Source: Bacillota bacterium
GTDB taxonomy: Bacteria > Bacillota > Clostridia > Lachnospirales > Lachnospiraceae
Length of the DNA: 64,000 nucleotides
Reading direction: 5' to 3'
Assembly (NCBI GenBank): GCA_902363515.1
Contig: CABJAN010000007.1
Location: 88,015-152,014, forward strand
Shown: in pieces, positions 1-9,114 of the stretch
Numbering within the stretch: position 1 is the stretch's first letter
Layout: each line of letters starts with the position of its first letter
The notes under the pieces: model-generated
Seen by the model: only the letters and a program-made list of their open reading frames with translations
What the model was told of the DNA's origin: nothing
Databases searched by the model: none
Position numbers and translations under genes: made by a program

Positions 1-45
1 CACCGGCGCGTCATCTTCTACTACTAAAATCAGATTTTTATTCAT
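1..45 (-). CDS. kdpE: KdpE-like response regulator, N-terminal start only
   Basis: Only the first 15 codons are inside the window. Reading leftwards from the ATG at 45 they give MNKNLILVVEDDAPV, the first beta strand and acidic pair of a receiver domain. The ATG lies inside the last codons of the upstream sensor kinase gene (stop at 38), a coupled overlap typical of kinase/regulator pairs. The KdpE assignment rests on the KdpD-like partner and the neighbouring potassium transport genes, not on its own sequence. The rest of the gene is outside the window. Confidence 0.7.
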   Translation of the reverse strand, partial: MNKNLILVVEDDAPV

Positions 46-1600
46 GTAGTTGTACCTCCCCTGCTGGTAATGTAATGGTAAAAATAGTTCCATGAGGCTG
101 ATTATCAGAAACGGTAATCTCTCCTTCATGAGCATTGATAATGGACTTGCACAAAGACAACCCAAGTCCCAGGCTTCTTCTGCTGTCTGCCACTTTGTTT
201 GCCCCACTGTAAAACATTTCAAATACATGGGCTTTCACTTCATCCGGGATTCCTGGTCCATTGTCTGCAATCTGAATTTCCACCAGGTTTTCCTTCTGCC
301 TGGTGTGAATCCAAATCTCTGAACCAGGCGGCGTATATTTAATGGCATTGTCCACAATATTAATAATAGTCTGCACCATAAGACGGGCATCCACCTTTAC
401 CAGAAGGAATTCCTCCTCACTGCTTACTGTAATGGTGTGTTCCACGCTCTTACGGTTCACATGGCGCAAAGCTTCCATAATCACTTCATCTACAAGCTCT
501 GCGGAAGCCTTCAGATTCATACGTCCTTTCTCAATTCTGGTTACTGAAAGAAGATTCTCCACCAGATTAATGAGCCACATAGAATCATCATAAATATCGG
601 TATAGATTCCCATTTTTGTCTCTTCATCAAACTCTTTTCCATTTGCCATAAGATTGCTGGCATTTCCTGAAATAGAAGTAAGTGGTGTGCGCAGATCATG
701 AGAAATGGCACGCAGCAGGTTGGCACGTAGCTGCTCATTTTTAGCCAGAATAGCTGCCTCTTCCTTTTCCCTGGCATTTTTCTCACTTTCCAGAGCCAGG
801 GCACACTCTCCTAAAATAGACAGGACAATACTGTTTACAAAATCATCCATACGGGAATCTTCCATGACAATTCCTACCACACCATACACCTGCTCATTAA
901 TGCGGATAGCCAGATACAGGCACTGACACTCCGGAAAATTCCTGGTAAAAGCCCCTGCCCGCCGGTTATGTTCCCATACCCACTGTGCAACCTGTCTTTC
1001 TTTTTCCCCAGTACAGGACTGATTCTCTTCCTTTCCCTCCTGCCAGAATAAATGAGGTTCTCCCAGATTACCCTCCTGCTCCAGATAAACAATAATATTC
1101 TTCCCCAGAAGCTTTCCCAACTGATTTGCCATTGCTGTGATAATCTGATTCCTGTCCTGAGCCTGCTGCATCATCTGATTGGTATCAAAAAGAATCTGGG
1201 TTCTATAAGCAGCCCTGGTTGCCTGACTGGCCGTGTTTTTCAGACGGATTGCCAGAGAGCCGGTAATAAATGCCACAATAAACATAATGAGAAAGGTCAC
1301 CGGATAGCCCTGGTCATAGGCTAAAAAGGTAAATTTCGGATAAGTAAAGAAAAAATTAAAAATCAGCACACTGACCAAAGACGCAATGAGACTATATGCC
1401 CTGTGCGTGGTTACTACAGAGATAATCAGCACGCCTAAAATATACACTGCAATAATATTAGCTTCTGTAAATCCGCATCCGTAAAAGAAAAAACCAATCA
1501 GTGTAGCAAGAACTAAAATCAGGATACTTTTCCAGATATCCCCAAACGAAAGGGCGAATAAACTTCTGCCAGTGTTTAAAATGCTTTTTTTCTGCTTCAT
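38..1600 (-). CDS. kdpD: KdpD-like membrane sensor histidine kinase without the cytoplasmic N-terminal KdpD domain
   Basis: A 520-residue protein. Residues about 22-125 form the four-helix DUF4118 membrane unit typical of KdpD, about 140-275 a GAF-like region, and about 290-360 the HisKA dimerisation domain with AISHDLRTPLTSI (phospho-acceptor His about 301). The HATPase follows, with DNAIKY, ADNGPGIPDE and SLGLGLSLCK. Full KdpD is about 900 residues and starts with a KdpD/USP sensor region; that part is absent here, and an RBS-like GGGGAAAG precedes the ATG at 1600, so this is a natural short form. It overlaps the regulator gene downstream and follows trkA-trkH, so it probably controls potassium uptake in response to ionic or turgor signals. 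The physiological target is inferred. Confidence 0.85.
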   Translation of the reverse strand: MKQKKSILNTGRSLFALSFGDIWKSILILVLATLIGFFFYGCGFTEANIIAVYILGVLIISVVTTHRAYSLIASLVSVLIFNFFFTYPKFTFLAYDQGYPVTFLIMFIVAFITGSLAIRLKNTASQATRAAYRTQILFDTNQMMQQAQDRNQIITAMANQLGKLLGKNIIVYLEQEGNLGEPHLFWQEGKEENQSCTGEKERQVAQWVWEHNRRAGAFTRNFPECQCLYLAIRINEQVYGVVGIVMEDSRMDDFVNSIVLSILGECALALESEKNAREKEEAAILAKNEQLRANLLRAISHDLRTPLTSISGNASNLMANGKEFDEETKMGIYTDIYDDSMWLINLVENLLSVTRIEKGRMNLKASAELVDEVIMEALRHVNRKSVEHTITVSSEEEFLLVKVDARLMVQTIINIVDNAIKYTPPGSEIWIHTRQKENLVEIQIADNGPGIPDEVKAHVFEMFYSGANKVADSRRSLGLGLSLCKSIINAHEGEITVSDNQPHGTIFTITLPAGEVQLHE

Positions 1601-1613
1601 GTTTCTTTCCCCG

Positions 1614-2261
1614 TTAAATATGGAAACATTTCTGAATATCTTTATGACTTCCCAGTACTAAAAGCACATCCTTACCAGAGAGCATGGTCTGGGAAGAGAT
1701 ATTGGGATTCAGCTTTCCTTCTCTTTTCACTGCCATAATATTTACATTATACTTTCTTCGTATATCCATGCCCCCTATGGTTTTCCCGTCCCATTCCTCT
1801 GGCACGGAAACCTCAAAAATGGCATAGCCGTCGTCAAGCTGCACATAATCAAAAATGTGGTCTGAACTATAACGGATGGCAGTCCAGGATGCCAGTTGTT
1901 TCTCCGGATAAACGATTTCATCTGCTCCATTTCTAAGCAAAAACTTTGCGTGTACATCCCTGGCTGCTCTGGCCACCACCAGCTCCGCCCCCAGTTCTTT
2001 TAACAGGGCAGTGGTTTCCAGAGAACTCTGGAAGTTATCCCCAATGGCCACAATACACACATCAAAGTTTCGCACGCCTAAAGACTCCATAAATTCTTCG
2101 TTGGTACTGTCTCCGATCTGTGCGTTGGTGACAAAGGGAAGAACCTCTTCTACCCGCTCTTCCTGTATATCTACTGCCATAACCTGATGACGCAGTTCAT
2201 TTAATTTCATTGCAACATGTCTTCCGAATCTTCCCAGACCGATTAATAAAATTGATTTCAT
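1614..2261 (-). CDS. trkA: TrkA/KtrA-type regulatory subunit of potassium uptake
   Basis: A 215-residue cytoplasmic protein. The N-terminal RCK domain is a Rossmann fold opening with SILLIGLGRFGRHVA (a GxGxxG nucleotide-binding loop), with the acidic end of strand 2 at AVDIQEE. The C-terminal half (about 140-215) fits an RCK_C ligand-binding domain. Proteins of this size bind NAD(H)/ATP and gate the TrkH/KtrB pore. The start at 2261 has a clear AAGGAG. It sits 11 bases after trkH and 13 bases before the sensor kinase, so trkH-trkA-kdpD-kdpE probably form one transcript. Confidence 0.92.
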   Translation of the reverse strand: MKSILLIGLGRFGRHVAMKLNELRHQVMAVDIQEERVEEVLPFVTNAQIGDSTNEEFMESLGVRNFDVCIVAIGDNFQSSLETTALLKELGAELVVARAARDVHAKFLLRNGADEIVYPEKQLASWTAIRYSSDHIFDYVQLDDGYAIFEVSVPEEWDGKTIGGMDIRRKYNVNIMAVKREGKLNPNISSQTMLSGKDVLLVLGSHKDIQKCFHI

Positions 2262-2272
2262 TTTCTGCTCCT

Positions 2273-3628
2273 TTATCCTACTGTAATTTTTTCCTGAGGA
2301 AGTTTTGATACATTTTTATGTGTAATGGAAAATGCGGCAAATACCAGGGTCAGTCCGCCGACTCTGCCAAAAAACATCAGCAAAATCAAAATAATCCTGG
2401 ATATTATACCAAGCTGAGGCGTAATGCCAAGAGACAGTCCTACCGTTCCAATGGCTGAGGCTGTTTCAAACAGACATGGCAGCATAGGCAGCTTTTCTAT
2501 ACAGCTAATTGCCAGTCCTCCCATAAAAAACAGACTCAGATACATCATCAGAATGGTTGCCGCATTGCGGACCGCTTCCTGTGGTATTCTCCTGCCATAC
2601 ATGTGAGCGCTTTCTCTTCTTTGGAATACAGAAATGGCCGAAGAAATCATAACTGCCACAGTAGTGGTTTTCATACCTCCTGCAGTGGAACCGGGTGAAC
2701 CTCCGGTAAGCATAAGCACAATCATAATTGCCAGACCTGCTTCTGTCAGTTTCGTTAAATCTACGGTATTAAACCCGGCTGTCCTTGGGGTCACTGACTG
2801 GAAAAAGGACGCAAGAATACGCTCTCCTGTGGAGAATTCTTCCCACTGGCTGCCCGAAAACTCCATAAAATAGAAATACAGTGCCGGTACTACAATCAAT
2901 GCCCCTGTAACCGAAAGAATCACCTTACTTTGCATCCTGTATTTTTTCAGATGCCAGGTATGGGAACGGATATCATCCCAGGTCAGAAAACCAATACCGC
3001 CGGAAACAATCAAAAACATAATTGCCAGATTTATCACCGGATGTCCCGCATAGGCTGTGAGAGAGGAAAAGGGGCTGTTTATCCCCATAAGGTCAAACCC
3101 TGCATTGCAAAATGCAGAAACCGAATGAAACAGAGCATACCAGATTCCCCGGAAGAAACCAAATTCTTTGCAGAAAACCGGAGCCATCACAGCCACGCCA
3201 ACAGCCTCTATGAGCATGGCAGTTTTTAAAATAAATCCTGTCAGCCGGACAATCCCTCCCACATGAGGGGCTGCAATAGCCTCCTGCATGGTGCTTCTCT
3301 GCATGAGGCCGATTTTACGTCCTGATACCATAGCAATGGAAATTGCTACAGTCACCACCCCCATACCTCCAATCTGAATCAGCAGCATAATTACTACCTG
3401 TCCGAAGGTGGACCAGTAGGTTGCTGTATCGTGGAGCACCAGCCCTGTTACACATACTGCTGAAGTAGATGTAAAAAGAGCATCTAAAAAGGATGCGCCC
3501 CCTGATCCTGCCGTAGAAATAGGCAGCATCAGCAGAAAACATCCTATGAGAATAACCATTACAAAACCAAAGCTTATGATTCTGAATGATGAAAAATGAC
3601 TTTTAATTTTTTTACCGGATTGTATCAT
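2273..3628 (-). CDS. trkH: TrkH/KtrB potassium-translocating membrane subunit
   Basis: A 451-residue integral membrane protein with the fourfold M1-P-M2 architecture of the Trk/Ktr/HKT superfamily. Filter-like loops are visible as SAVCVTGLVLHD, SAFCNAGFDL, TPRTAGFNTVD and SAIGTVGLSLG, each with the expected glycine. Length matches KtrB/TrkH of Firmicutes. It forms the pore assembled with the RCK protein encoded just downstream. A GGAGGCAGG lies about 10 bases before the ATG at 3628. First gene of the apparent trkH-trkA-kdpDE operon. Confidence 0.93.
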   Translation of the reverse strand: MIQSGKKIKSHFSSFRIISFGFVMVILIGCFLLMLPISTAGSGGASFLDALFTSTSAVCVTGLVLHDTATYWSTFGQVVIMLLIQIGGMGVVTVAISIAMVSGRKIGLMQRSTMQEAIAAPHVGGIVRLTGFILKTAMLIEAVGVAVMAPVFCKEFGFFRGIWYALFHSVSAFCNAGFDLMGINSPFSSLTAYAGHPVINLAIMFLIVSGGIGFLTWDDIRSHTWHLKKYRMQSKVILSVTGALIVVPALYFYFMEFSGSQWEEFSTGERILASFFQSVTPRTAGFNTVDLTKLTEAGLAIMIVLMLTGGSPGSTAGGMKTTTVAVMISSAISVFQRRESAHMYGRRIPQEAVRNAATILMMYLSLFFMGGLAISCIEKLPMLPCLFETASAIGTVGLSLGITPQLGIISRIILILLMFFGRVGGLTLVFAAFSITHKNVSKLPQEKITVG

Positions 3629-3721
3629 ATCCTATGTACCTGCCTCCATATCTTTATGTAGTCTTAATTATTCCATAAGCACGATAAAATCCGTATAAAG
3701 ATATTTTAACACGTATTAAGA

Positions 3722-3919
3722 TTATATAAAGAAGTCCAAAATCCAGGAAACAGGAACTATAACTGCCATACTTCCCAGGCACACGGTTGTGAGGACAAAC
3801 ATAGGCATTGCAACAAACATAGCTGCAAACGAAAGATAGGGGTGACAGCAGGCAAACTTTTCAGCTTTTCTATCAAAATTTTTTTCTAATGTATGTATTT
3901 TCTTCAAAAATGTTATCAT
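3722..3919 (-). CDS. Small hypothetical membrane protein
   Basis: A 65-residue protein, not recognised. The first half is basic and amphipathic (MITFLKKIHTLEKNF) with a Cys-Cys-His cluster (ACCHPY, about 23-28). The second half is a long hydrophobic stretch (about 28-64) that could make one or two membrane helices. A strong AAGGAGGGAG lies 6-12 bases before the ATG and there is no competing gene on either strand, which supports expression. Its function is unknown. It stands between the potassium operon and the next membrane protein gene. Confidence 0.6.
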   Translation of the reverse strand: MITFLKKIHTLEKNFDRKAEKFACCHPYLSFAAMFVAMPMFVLTTVCLGSMAVIVPVSWILDFFI

Positions 3920-4013
3920 ACTTCTCCCTCCTTACAAGATAAAGATATCATGTAAGGAATAAATTTGGGAAAAAGATAAATCTTAAAAAGTTAAGGCTTT
4001 TTAAAGAAACGAA

Positions 4014-4970
4014 TTATTCCTGCTGCTCATCCTCATAAATCTTCTGGATTTCCTGGGATAATTCCCGGTTTAAATCGTCCAGATCAATTCCTATGCCGCT
4101 TCCCGGATAAAGGCTCTGACTTGGTTTTGACTTTTCGTACTGCTTTTGCCCTACTGTATATTCCTGGGTTTTTTGCAGTTCTTCTCTGGTTTCTGCCTCT
4201 GTCTGCACCTTTTCCTGGTTCTTTTTTGCAGATTTTCTTTTTTCTTCCGGTTTTTCCTCTTCTCTGCTCTTTTTTACATGGGTAACTTTGGTTTTCTTTA
4301 CCACTTTCTTTTTTCTTTTTGCCAGGTGCCCCGGTCCTCTCTTCTTTTGCGGGCGGTGGAACAGGGATGCTTCCCAGTCTTTTCCCCTCATAAAGGGAGC
4401 CGCCTGTACTGCAATACCAATGGCAGCCATAATTATTCCCAAAATCAGTTCTCCGGCTCCCGCATCTTTTTCCAGCATTTTCATAAGAAGATGAATACCG
4501 CCGATACCACCGCAGACAGCAGTAATTCCAATCATCATCTGCGCTTCATAGCCAAGAGCCAGGGTTGCGGCAAAAATACCGGCTACCAGAGCAATCATAT
4601 GCTGCGTCATAGTTGGTTCCTGGAAAAAAGAGACCACCAGGAAATAAACCAGACCTGTACACATGAAAAAAATTCCGAATTTGTACAAAAGCCATGCCAG
4701 AAGTCCCAAAATCAGGGCTCCTCCTGCTGCACATAAAATCGCCATCATTTTATCCTGCAAAAGAAAATACCCTGCCGCCGCGCCGGCTCCTCCACCTATG
4801 AGAATTCCCAGGATACATCCCCAGACCTTCCTCAAACGGTATCCCATAAAACAGTTTAAAAAGGCAAAGACCGTTCCTCCAAAATACAGGACAATCAGAT
4901 AATGTTTGGGAATCAATCCCCACAGATTCTTAATCCATTGCAGCAATTCTGCAATCTGTACATTACTCAT
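4014..4970 (-). CDS. Multi-helix membrane protein with a long charged C-terminal tail (TMEM198/DUF4203-like)
   Basis: A 318-residue protein. Residues about 20-190 contain roughly seven hydrophobic segments rich in Gly and Ala (for example ILGILIGGGAGAAAGYFLL), resembling the bacterial TM7S3/TM198-like (DUF4203) region. From about 200 the protein becomes strongly basic, then mixed-charge (RKKKVVKKTK and long Glu/Lys runs), probably a disordered cytoplasmic tail ending in an acidic helix. No enzymatic motif is visible. It starts 2 bases after the DUF5662 gene, so the two are co-transcribed. The family name is tentative and the function unknown. Confidence 0.65.
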   Translation of the reverse strand: MSNVQIAELLQWIKNLWGLIPKHYLIVLYFGGTVFAFLNCFMGYRLRKVWGCILGILIGGGAGAAAGYFLLQDKMMAILCAAGGALILGLLAWLLYKFGIFFMCTGLVYFLVVSFFQEPTMTQHMIALVAGIFAATLALGYEAQMMIGITAVCGGIGGIHLLMKMLEKDAGAGELILGIIMAAIGIAVQAAPFMRGKDWEASLFHRPQKKRGPGHLAKRKKKVVKKTKVTHVKKSREEEKPEEKRKSAKKNQEKVQTEAETREELQKTQEYTVGQKQYEKSKPSQSLYPGSGIGIDLDDLNRELSQEIQKIYEDEQQE

Positions 4971-4972
4971 AC

Positions 4973-5509
4973 TTACATTCCTTTCAGATATACATGCTTC
5001 ATATAGTTCAGTGTTTCCTTTTCCCCCTTATCTGCCAGCATCCTGAGCAGAAATTCCAAATCCCGGTTGGTGTCCTCATGCACAAACCAGAGCTTGTCTT
5101 TGCTGCGAAGAAAATATGCCAGGGGCGCCTCATCTGTATAGGTATCAGGATGATAATTCCTGGATGCGCTGATGCGGTCTGCCACCATCTCTGCAATATA
5201 TTTTCTCGGCATGGGTACTCCGTGGATAACCGTATCACAGTGGATACCGTAATCTACCCAGTGCTCAAAATGATGCTTGTTTCTTCCATAATGATGAATC
5301 CAGGCAGTAGAAAGTCCTGTGGCTTCCCGCTCTGCATTATTGGGACTTCTGTTTCCCTGGTAATATTTGCATCCCACAGAAAATTCGGTCCAGGAATACT
5401 TAGACAAGTCATGAAGCAATCCCTGTTTATAAAGTCCTATTCGGAAACAATACTTCATCACTAAAAGCTTGTGCCTTGTAATCGTTTTAAAATGCTGCCA
5501 GATCCCCAT
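4973..5509 (-). CDS. DUF5662 family protein
   Basis: A 178-residue soluble protein of the DUF5662 family, sometimes mislabelled catalase. Family hallmarks are the N-terminal FKTITRHK segment, HDLSKYSWTEF, the WIHHYGRNKHHFEHW histidine-rich stretch and the MVADRISASRNY region. The conserved His and Asp residues resemble an HD-like metal site, but no activity is established to my knowledge. The start at 5509 lies 49 bases inside the 3' end of the preceding glycoside hydrolase gene. It is kept because the conserved FKTITRH motif begins a few residues later. The overlap implies translational coupling. Confidence 0.8.
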   Translation of the reverse strand: MGIWQHFKTITRHKLLVMKYCFRIGLYKQGLLHDLSKYSWTEFSVGCKYYQGNRSPNNAEREATGLSTAWIHHYGRNKHHFEHWVDYGIHCDTVIHGVPMPRKYIAEMVADRISASRNYHPDTYTDEAPLAYFLRSKDKLWFVHEDTNRDLEFLLRMLADKGEKETLNYMKHVYLKGM

Positions 5510-7374
5510 AATGTTTCATCCTGCTTTCCTGTTAATATGATTAATGTTCTGGGCGGTACCTGGATACTCTTTTCCTGCACCAGAACCCCCTCCTCTAAAA
5601 ATCCTCCCTGGTTTTCCTCATCTGTACGGGCTTTCACCGTCCAGCAAATCTCCTCAGGCGCTCCGGGCAGAGCAATTTCATGAGACATCCAGTGAAAATT
5701 CCAGGCAAAAAACAAAAATTCACCTGGTCTGTCGCAGTAATCCTTGCAATACATCATCCCCAGATGCCGAAGCCCCGGATCTTTGGATACAAACCACGCC
5801 TGGCTGGTGTGGCAGGATACATCCGGATAGCCCAAAGCTCTGTAATCCGTTCCCTTTAGCTCCTGTTCTAAATGGAGGATTTTCTCCTTTTTGCGAAAGG
5901 CAATGGCCTGTTTTACAAAAGTAAATAATTCCTCTCTGGTTTTTCTCTGATTCCAGTTAATCCAGGTGAGTTCATTATCCTGACACCAGGCATTGTTATT
6001 TCCCTTCTGGGTTTGTCCCCACTCATCTCCCTGAAAAATCATGGGCGTTCCCTGGCTGAACAGCAAAAGCCCAAAAGCATTTTTCAGCTGCTGCAGACGA
6101 AGTCTGGTAATTTCCTTTCTTCTGGTAGGCCCTTCTGCCCCACAGTTCCAGGTGCAGTTGTACTCTTTTCCATCCTGGTTGTTTTCTCCATTTTCCTCAT
6201 TGTGGCGTTCTTCATAAGAAACCATGTCCATCATGGTCATTCCATCCTGATCTGCCATGTAATTAATGACCCCGTACTGTCTGGGATTTCTCCTGCTGCG
6301 GAACAAAAATTCCTCTGCTGTATTTTCGTCTCCTTTTAACATATGGCGCATACCATAGTAAAAGCCTTCGTTATATTCCGCGCCATTTTTATAATCCGGT
6401 TCCTTGTTTCCATAAATCCGTTCTCCGTCCAGAAATCCAAATAACAGCTTGGTTTCTGACAGCAGCGGGTCTTTTAGGAACAATTCCTGACACACATTAC
6501 CAATAATGCGGAATCCGTCAACATGGTATTTTAGCTTCCAGTAGCGCACAATATCCAGCATTTTCGCCGGTTCCATAGTGTGATCAAAATAAAATTCCAT
6601 CAGACATTCCAGCCCTGCCTCATGAAGGGCATTTACCATATGGCAAAATTCCTGCACCGGATTCTGGGAGCCACTGAATCCGGCTTTTGGTACATAGTAA
6701 AAGGCCTCTCCCGTATACCCCCATACATTGATTTTTGTCTTTTCTTCTCTTCGCTTCTCTTCTGCCTGAGGATATTTTCCCTGTCTTGTTTTGGACTTTA
6801 CAATTTCCTGATACTCATATGCTGGCATCAGCAAAATTCCTGTGACACCAAGCTCCTGAAAATAAGGAATTTTCTGTTCTATTCCCTGAAAGGTTCCTTT
6901 TTTCCGTACACCGGAACTTCTATGCATGGTAAAACTACGCACCTGTAATTTATAAAGCACTGACTCACTGAAAGGCTTCGGTACAAAATCCCTGTCTGTC
7001 CAGGAAAAATCCTTCTCCTGAATCACACCGCACATCTTCGGTTCTTCACCGATTTCCATGTGGACGCCAAAGGGCGGTACATTTTTCAGCGCTCTGGCAC
7101 AGGTATCCTGATAAATTTCTCCATCAATACGGTAGTTATAACAAATTTCTCCCTTGGAAAGTCCTTTTATAAGCAGGGAGACCAGATTTCCCCTCCTGCT
7201 TTCTTCTGGAAAAGGAATCTCTATGGTCTGGATTTCTCTGTTTTTCTTTTGATACAATAGCAGAGCGGCTTCCTTTCCCCGTGATAATTCTAATGTAAAT
7301 TCATATCCTTCTTTTGTCTTTTTTACTCCCGGATACGTTGTATTCCCAGAAGCTGCCTGTATTCTTGTCTCCAA
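5461..7374 (-). CDS. GH13 glycogen-debranching/pullulanase-type enzyme
   Basis: A 637-residue protein. An N-terminal beta-sandwich-like region (about 1-110, CBM48-like) is followed by a GH13 barrel. Recognisable barrel elements are YKLQVRSFT, VNALHEAGLECLMEFYFDH, YHVDGFRIIG and MIFQGDEWGQTQKGNNNAWCQDNELTWINW, the last typical of isoamylase/GlgX enzymes. The usual catalytic Asp in the GFRFD motif is not obvious (GFRIIG here), and the expected Glu and second Asp positions are also altered, so debranching activity may be weak or lost. Start is TTG at 7374 with AGAGGTG upstream. It is followed closely by the DUF5662 gene. Confidence 0.75.
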   Translation of the reverse strand: METRIQAASGNTTYPGVKKTKEGYEFTLELSRGKEAALLLYQKKNREIQTIEIPFPEESRRGNLVSLLIKGLSKGEICYNYRIDGEIYQDTCARALKNVPPFGVHMEIGEEPKMCGVIQEKDFSWTDRDFVPKPFSESVLYKLQVRSFTMHRSSGVRKKGTFQGIEQKIPYFQELGVTGILLMPAYEYQEIVKSKTRQGKYPQAEEKRREEKTKINVWGYTGEAFYYVPKAGFSGSQNPVQEFCHMVNALHEAGLECLMEFYFDHTMEPAKMLDIVRYWKLKYHVDGFRIIGNVCQELFLKDPLLSETKLLFGFLDGERIYGNKEPDYKNGAEYNEGFYYGMRHMLKGDENTAEEFLFRSRRNPRQYGVINYMADQDGMTMMDMVSYEERHNEENGENNQDGKEYNCTWNCGAEGPTRRKEITRLRLQQLKNAFGLLLFSQGTPMIFQGDEWGQTQKGNNNAWCQDNELTWINWNQRKTREELFTFVKQAIAFRKKEKILHLEQELKGTDYRALGYPDVSCHTSQAWFVSKDPGLRHLGMMYCKDYCDRPGEFLFFAWNFHWMSHEIALPGAPEEICWTVKARTDEENQGGFLEEGVLVQEKSIQVPPRTLIILTGKQDETLWGSGSILKRLQGTSF

Positions 7375-7398
7375 ACGGGCACCTCTTTTCTTTTATTT

Positions 7399-8958
7399 TT
7401 ATGATTCTTTGCATCTCTTTTCCATATAATCGTAAACTTCCGGCACATCCTGTTCATTGGAAAGCACCACCAGTACATCTCCTGCCATAAGCTGTGTTTT
7501 TCCTTTTGGAATTAATTCTGTGGCGTTTCGCCTCACTGCCACCAAAAGGCAGCTTACAGGCCAGTCCTCCTGGCTTACAGTCTGATTTTCCAGAGGACTT
7601 CCATGGGCAATCACAAATTCCTGTAATACCTTTTCTCCCCGCTCTTCACACACCTGTATGCCCTTGCTCCTTAACAGGTTTCCCAGAAGGCTTTCATAAA
7701 TGGGTTCTGATTTCACAGCAGTTGCAGTAAGGTAAGCCACAATAGCTACCAGAGACATGGAAAGCATCTGGCTCACCTGCCCTGTCATTTCAAAAATCAG
7801 AATAATTCCTGTAATAGGCGCTCTCACAATAGCGGTAAAATATCCTGCCATGGCAAGGAGTACAAAATTGCTGATATAAGAGGCATCCAGCCCCAGAAAC
7901 TCTGCTGCAAAGGTGCTGTAAGCCCCTCCAATTAAGGCTCCCAGAACCAGCAGTGGGAAGAAGATGCCCCCAGGCGCTCCGGAACCAAAGCAAATCAGGG
8001 AAAATAAAAATTTCGCTGCCAGCAAAAATAACAGTGCCGGAAGCACCATGCTGCCGCTGGCTGCCTGGTCAATGAGATGGTGACCACTTCCCAGAATTTC
8101 CGGCATCACAAGACCCAGCACACCTGCCAGAAGAAACGGAATCAGCAGTCTGGTGGTTTCGTTTAAGCTCTTGTTTTTCTTATAAAGTCCCTGTACCCAC
8201 AAGGTCATTTTATTATAAAAAGCGCCTAATAGCCCCAGTAAAATTCCCAGAATCACAATGTGCCAATAATACTGTGGCTCCACCTCCAGTCCAATATCAA
8301 ACTGAAATACAGAGTCAAATCCCATAAACTGACTGGAAATGTAGTCTGCTGTAATGGAGGCTGTCATAACGGAAATCAGCACAGACACGGAAAAGTTCTT
8401 GTGAATTTCTTCCAGAGAAAACATTACTCCGGCAAGAGGCGCATGAAAAGCCGCTGCCAATCCGGCGCTGGCTCCGCAGGTAAGAAGATATTTCTCCTCT
8501 GTTTTCTCTCTGTCCAAAGCTTTAGACACTGCTTTTCCTGCCATAGCTCCAATCTGAATAGACGGACCCTCCCGCCCAAGAGAAAGTCCGGAAAACAAAG
8601 AAAGAAATCCACCTAAAAATTTTGCCGGAAGAACCTTCCACCAAACCTGATCCAGTTTTCCCATCATTTCCCCTTCTACCTGTGGAATCCCGCTTCCTGA
8701 GATCATAGGTTCATACTTCACTAACTTTCCTACGATACAGGCCATGGCAAACAAAACAAAAAACCAGAGACCAGCAATCACCGGATAGGTTCTTGCATAT
8801 CCCAGCACCCATTCCATGCCTTTTCCTGCATATTCCAGAACAACTCTATAGAGAAGCACCACAATTCCTGCTACAATTCCCACCAGAAAGCCCTCTCCCG
8901 TAAGAATCGCCTTGAAATGTGCTGCCCGTTTTAATAAATGTGATGTATTCTTCTTCAA
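7399..8958 (-). CDS. ClC family chloride/proton antiporter with TrkA-C domain
   Basis: A 519-residue protein. Residues about 20-430 are the ClC membrane core with all three selectivity signatures: GSGIPQ, GREGPS (the Glu is the gating glutamate of H+-coupled exchangers) and GAPGGIFFP. Residues about 445-519 form a TrkA_C (RCK_C) ligand-binding domain. The architecture is that of bacterial ClC antiporters, which exchange chloride (or fluoride in a subclass) for protons. The start is TTG at 8958 with AAGGAGGGG in front. A divergent promoter to the DUF1292 gene lies upstream. Confidence 0.92.
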   Translation of the reverse strand: MKKNTSHLLKRAAHFKAILTGEGFLVGIVAGIVVLLYRVVLEYAGKGMEWVLGYARTYPVIAGLWFFVLFAMACIVGKLVKYEPMISGSGIPQVEGEMMGKLDQVWWKVLPAKFLGGFLSLFSGLSLGREGPSIQIGAMAGKAVSKALDREKTEEKYLLTCGASAGLAAAFHAPLAGVMFSLEEIHKNFSVSVLISVMTASITADYISSQFMGFDSVFQFDIGLEVEPQYYWHIVILGILLGLLGAFYNKMTLWVQGLYKKNKSLNETTRLLIPFLLAGVLGLVMPEILGSGHHLIDQAASGSMVLPALLFLLAAKFLFSLICFGSGAPGGIFFPLLVLGALIGGAYSTFAAEFLGLDASYISNFVLLAMAGYFTAIVRAPITGIILIFEMTGQVSQMLSMSLVAIVAYLTATAVKSEPIYESLLGNLLRSKGIQVCEERGEKVLQEFVIAHGSPLENQTVSQEDWPVSCLLVAVRRNATELIPKGKTQLMAGDVLVVLSNEQDVPEVYDYMEKRCKES

Positions 8959-8993
8959 TGCTTCCCCTCCTTTTCATCCCTCATTGTATGTTT

Positions 8994-9022
8994 ATTATAC
9001 GTGTCTCAGTATGAAATTGCAA
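8994..9022 (-). promoter_or_regulatory. Sigma-A-type promoter of the ClC gene
   Basis: On the minus strand TTGCAA (9017-9022), 17 bases, then TATAAT (8994-8999), 36 bases before the start codon. It diverges from the promoter of the DUF1292 gene. Confidence 0.6.
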
Positions 9023-9043
9023 ACGCTTTCTTCCTGCCAGAGG

Positions 9044-9072
9044 TTGCATTCCCCCCTGGTATCTGATAAAAT
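9044..9072 (+). promoter_or_regulatory. Sigma-A-type promoter of the DUF1292 gene
   Basis: TTGCAT (9044-9049), a 17-base spacer and TAAAAT (9067-9072). It lies 43 bases before the ATG at 9115. Confidence 0.55.
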
Positions 9073-9114
9073 ACAGAAAGAAAAACTATTACATATAGAA
9101 GAAAGAGGTCAAAT

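Noticed and set aside
4146..4736. 196-codon frame on the plus strand opposite the membrane protein gene
   Set aside because: Phe/Ser/Cys-rich mirror of a Lys/Glu-rich coding tail; no start signal.
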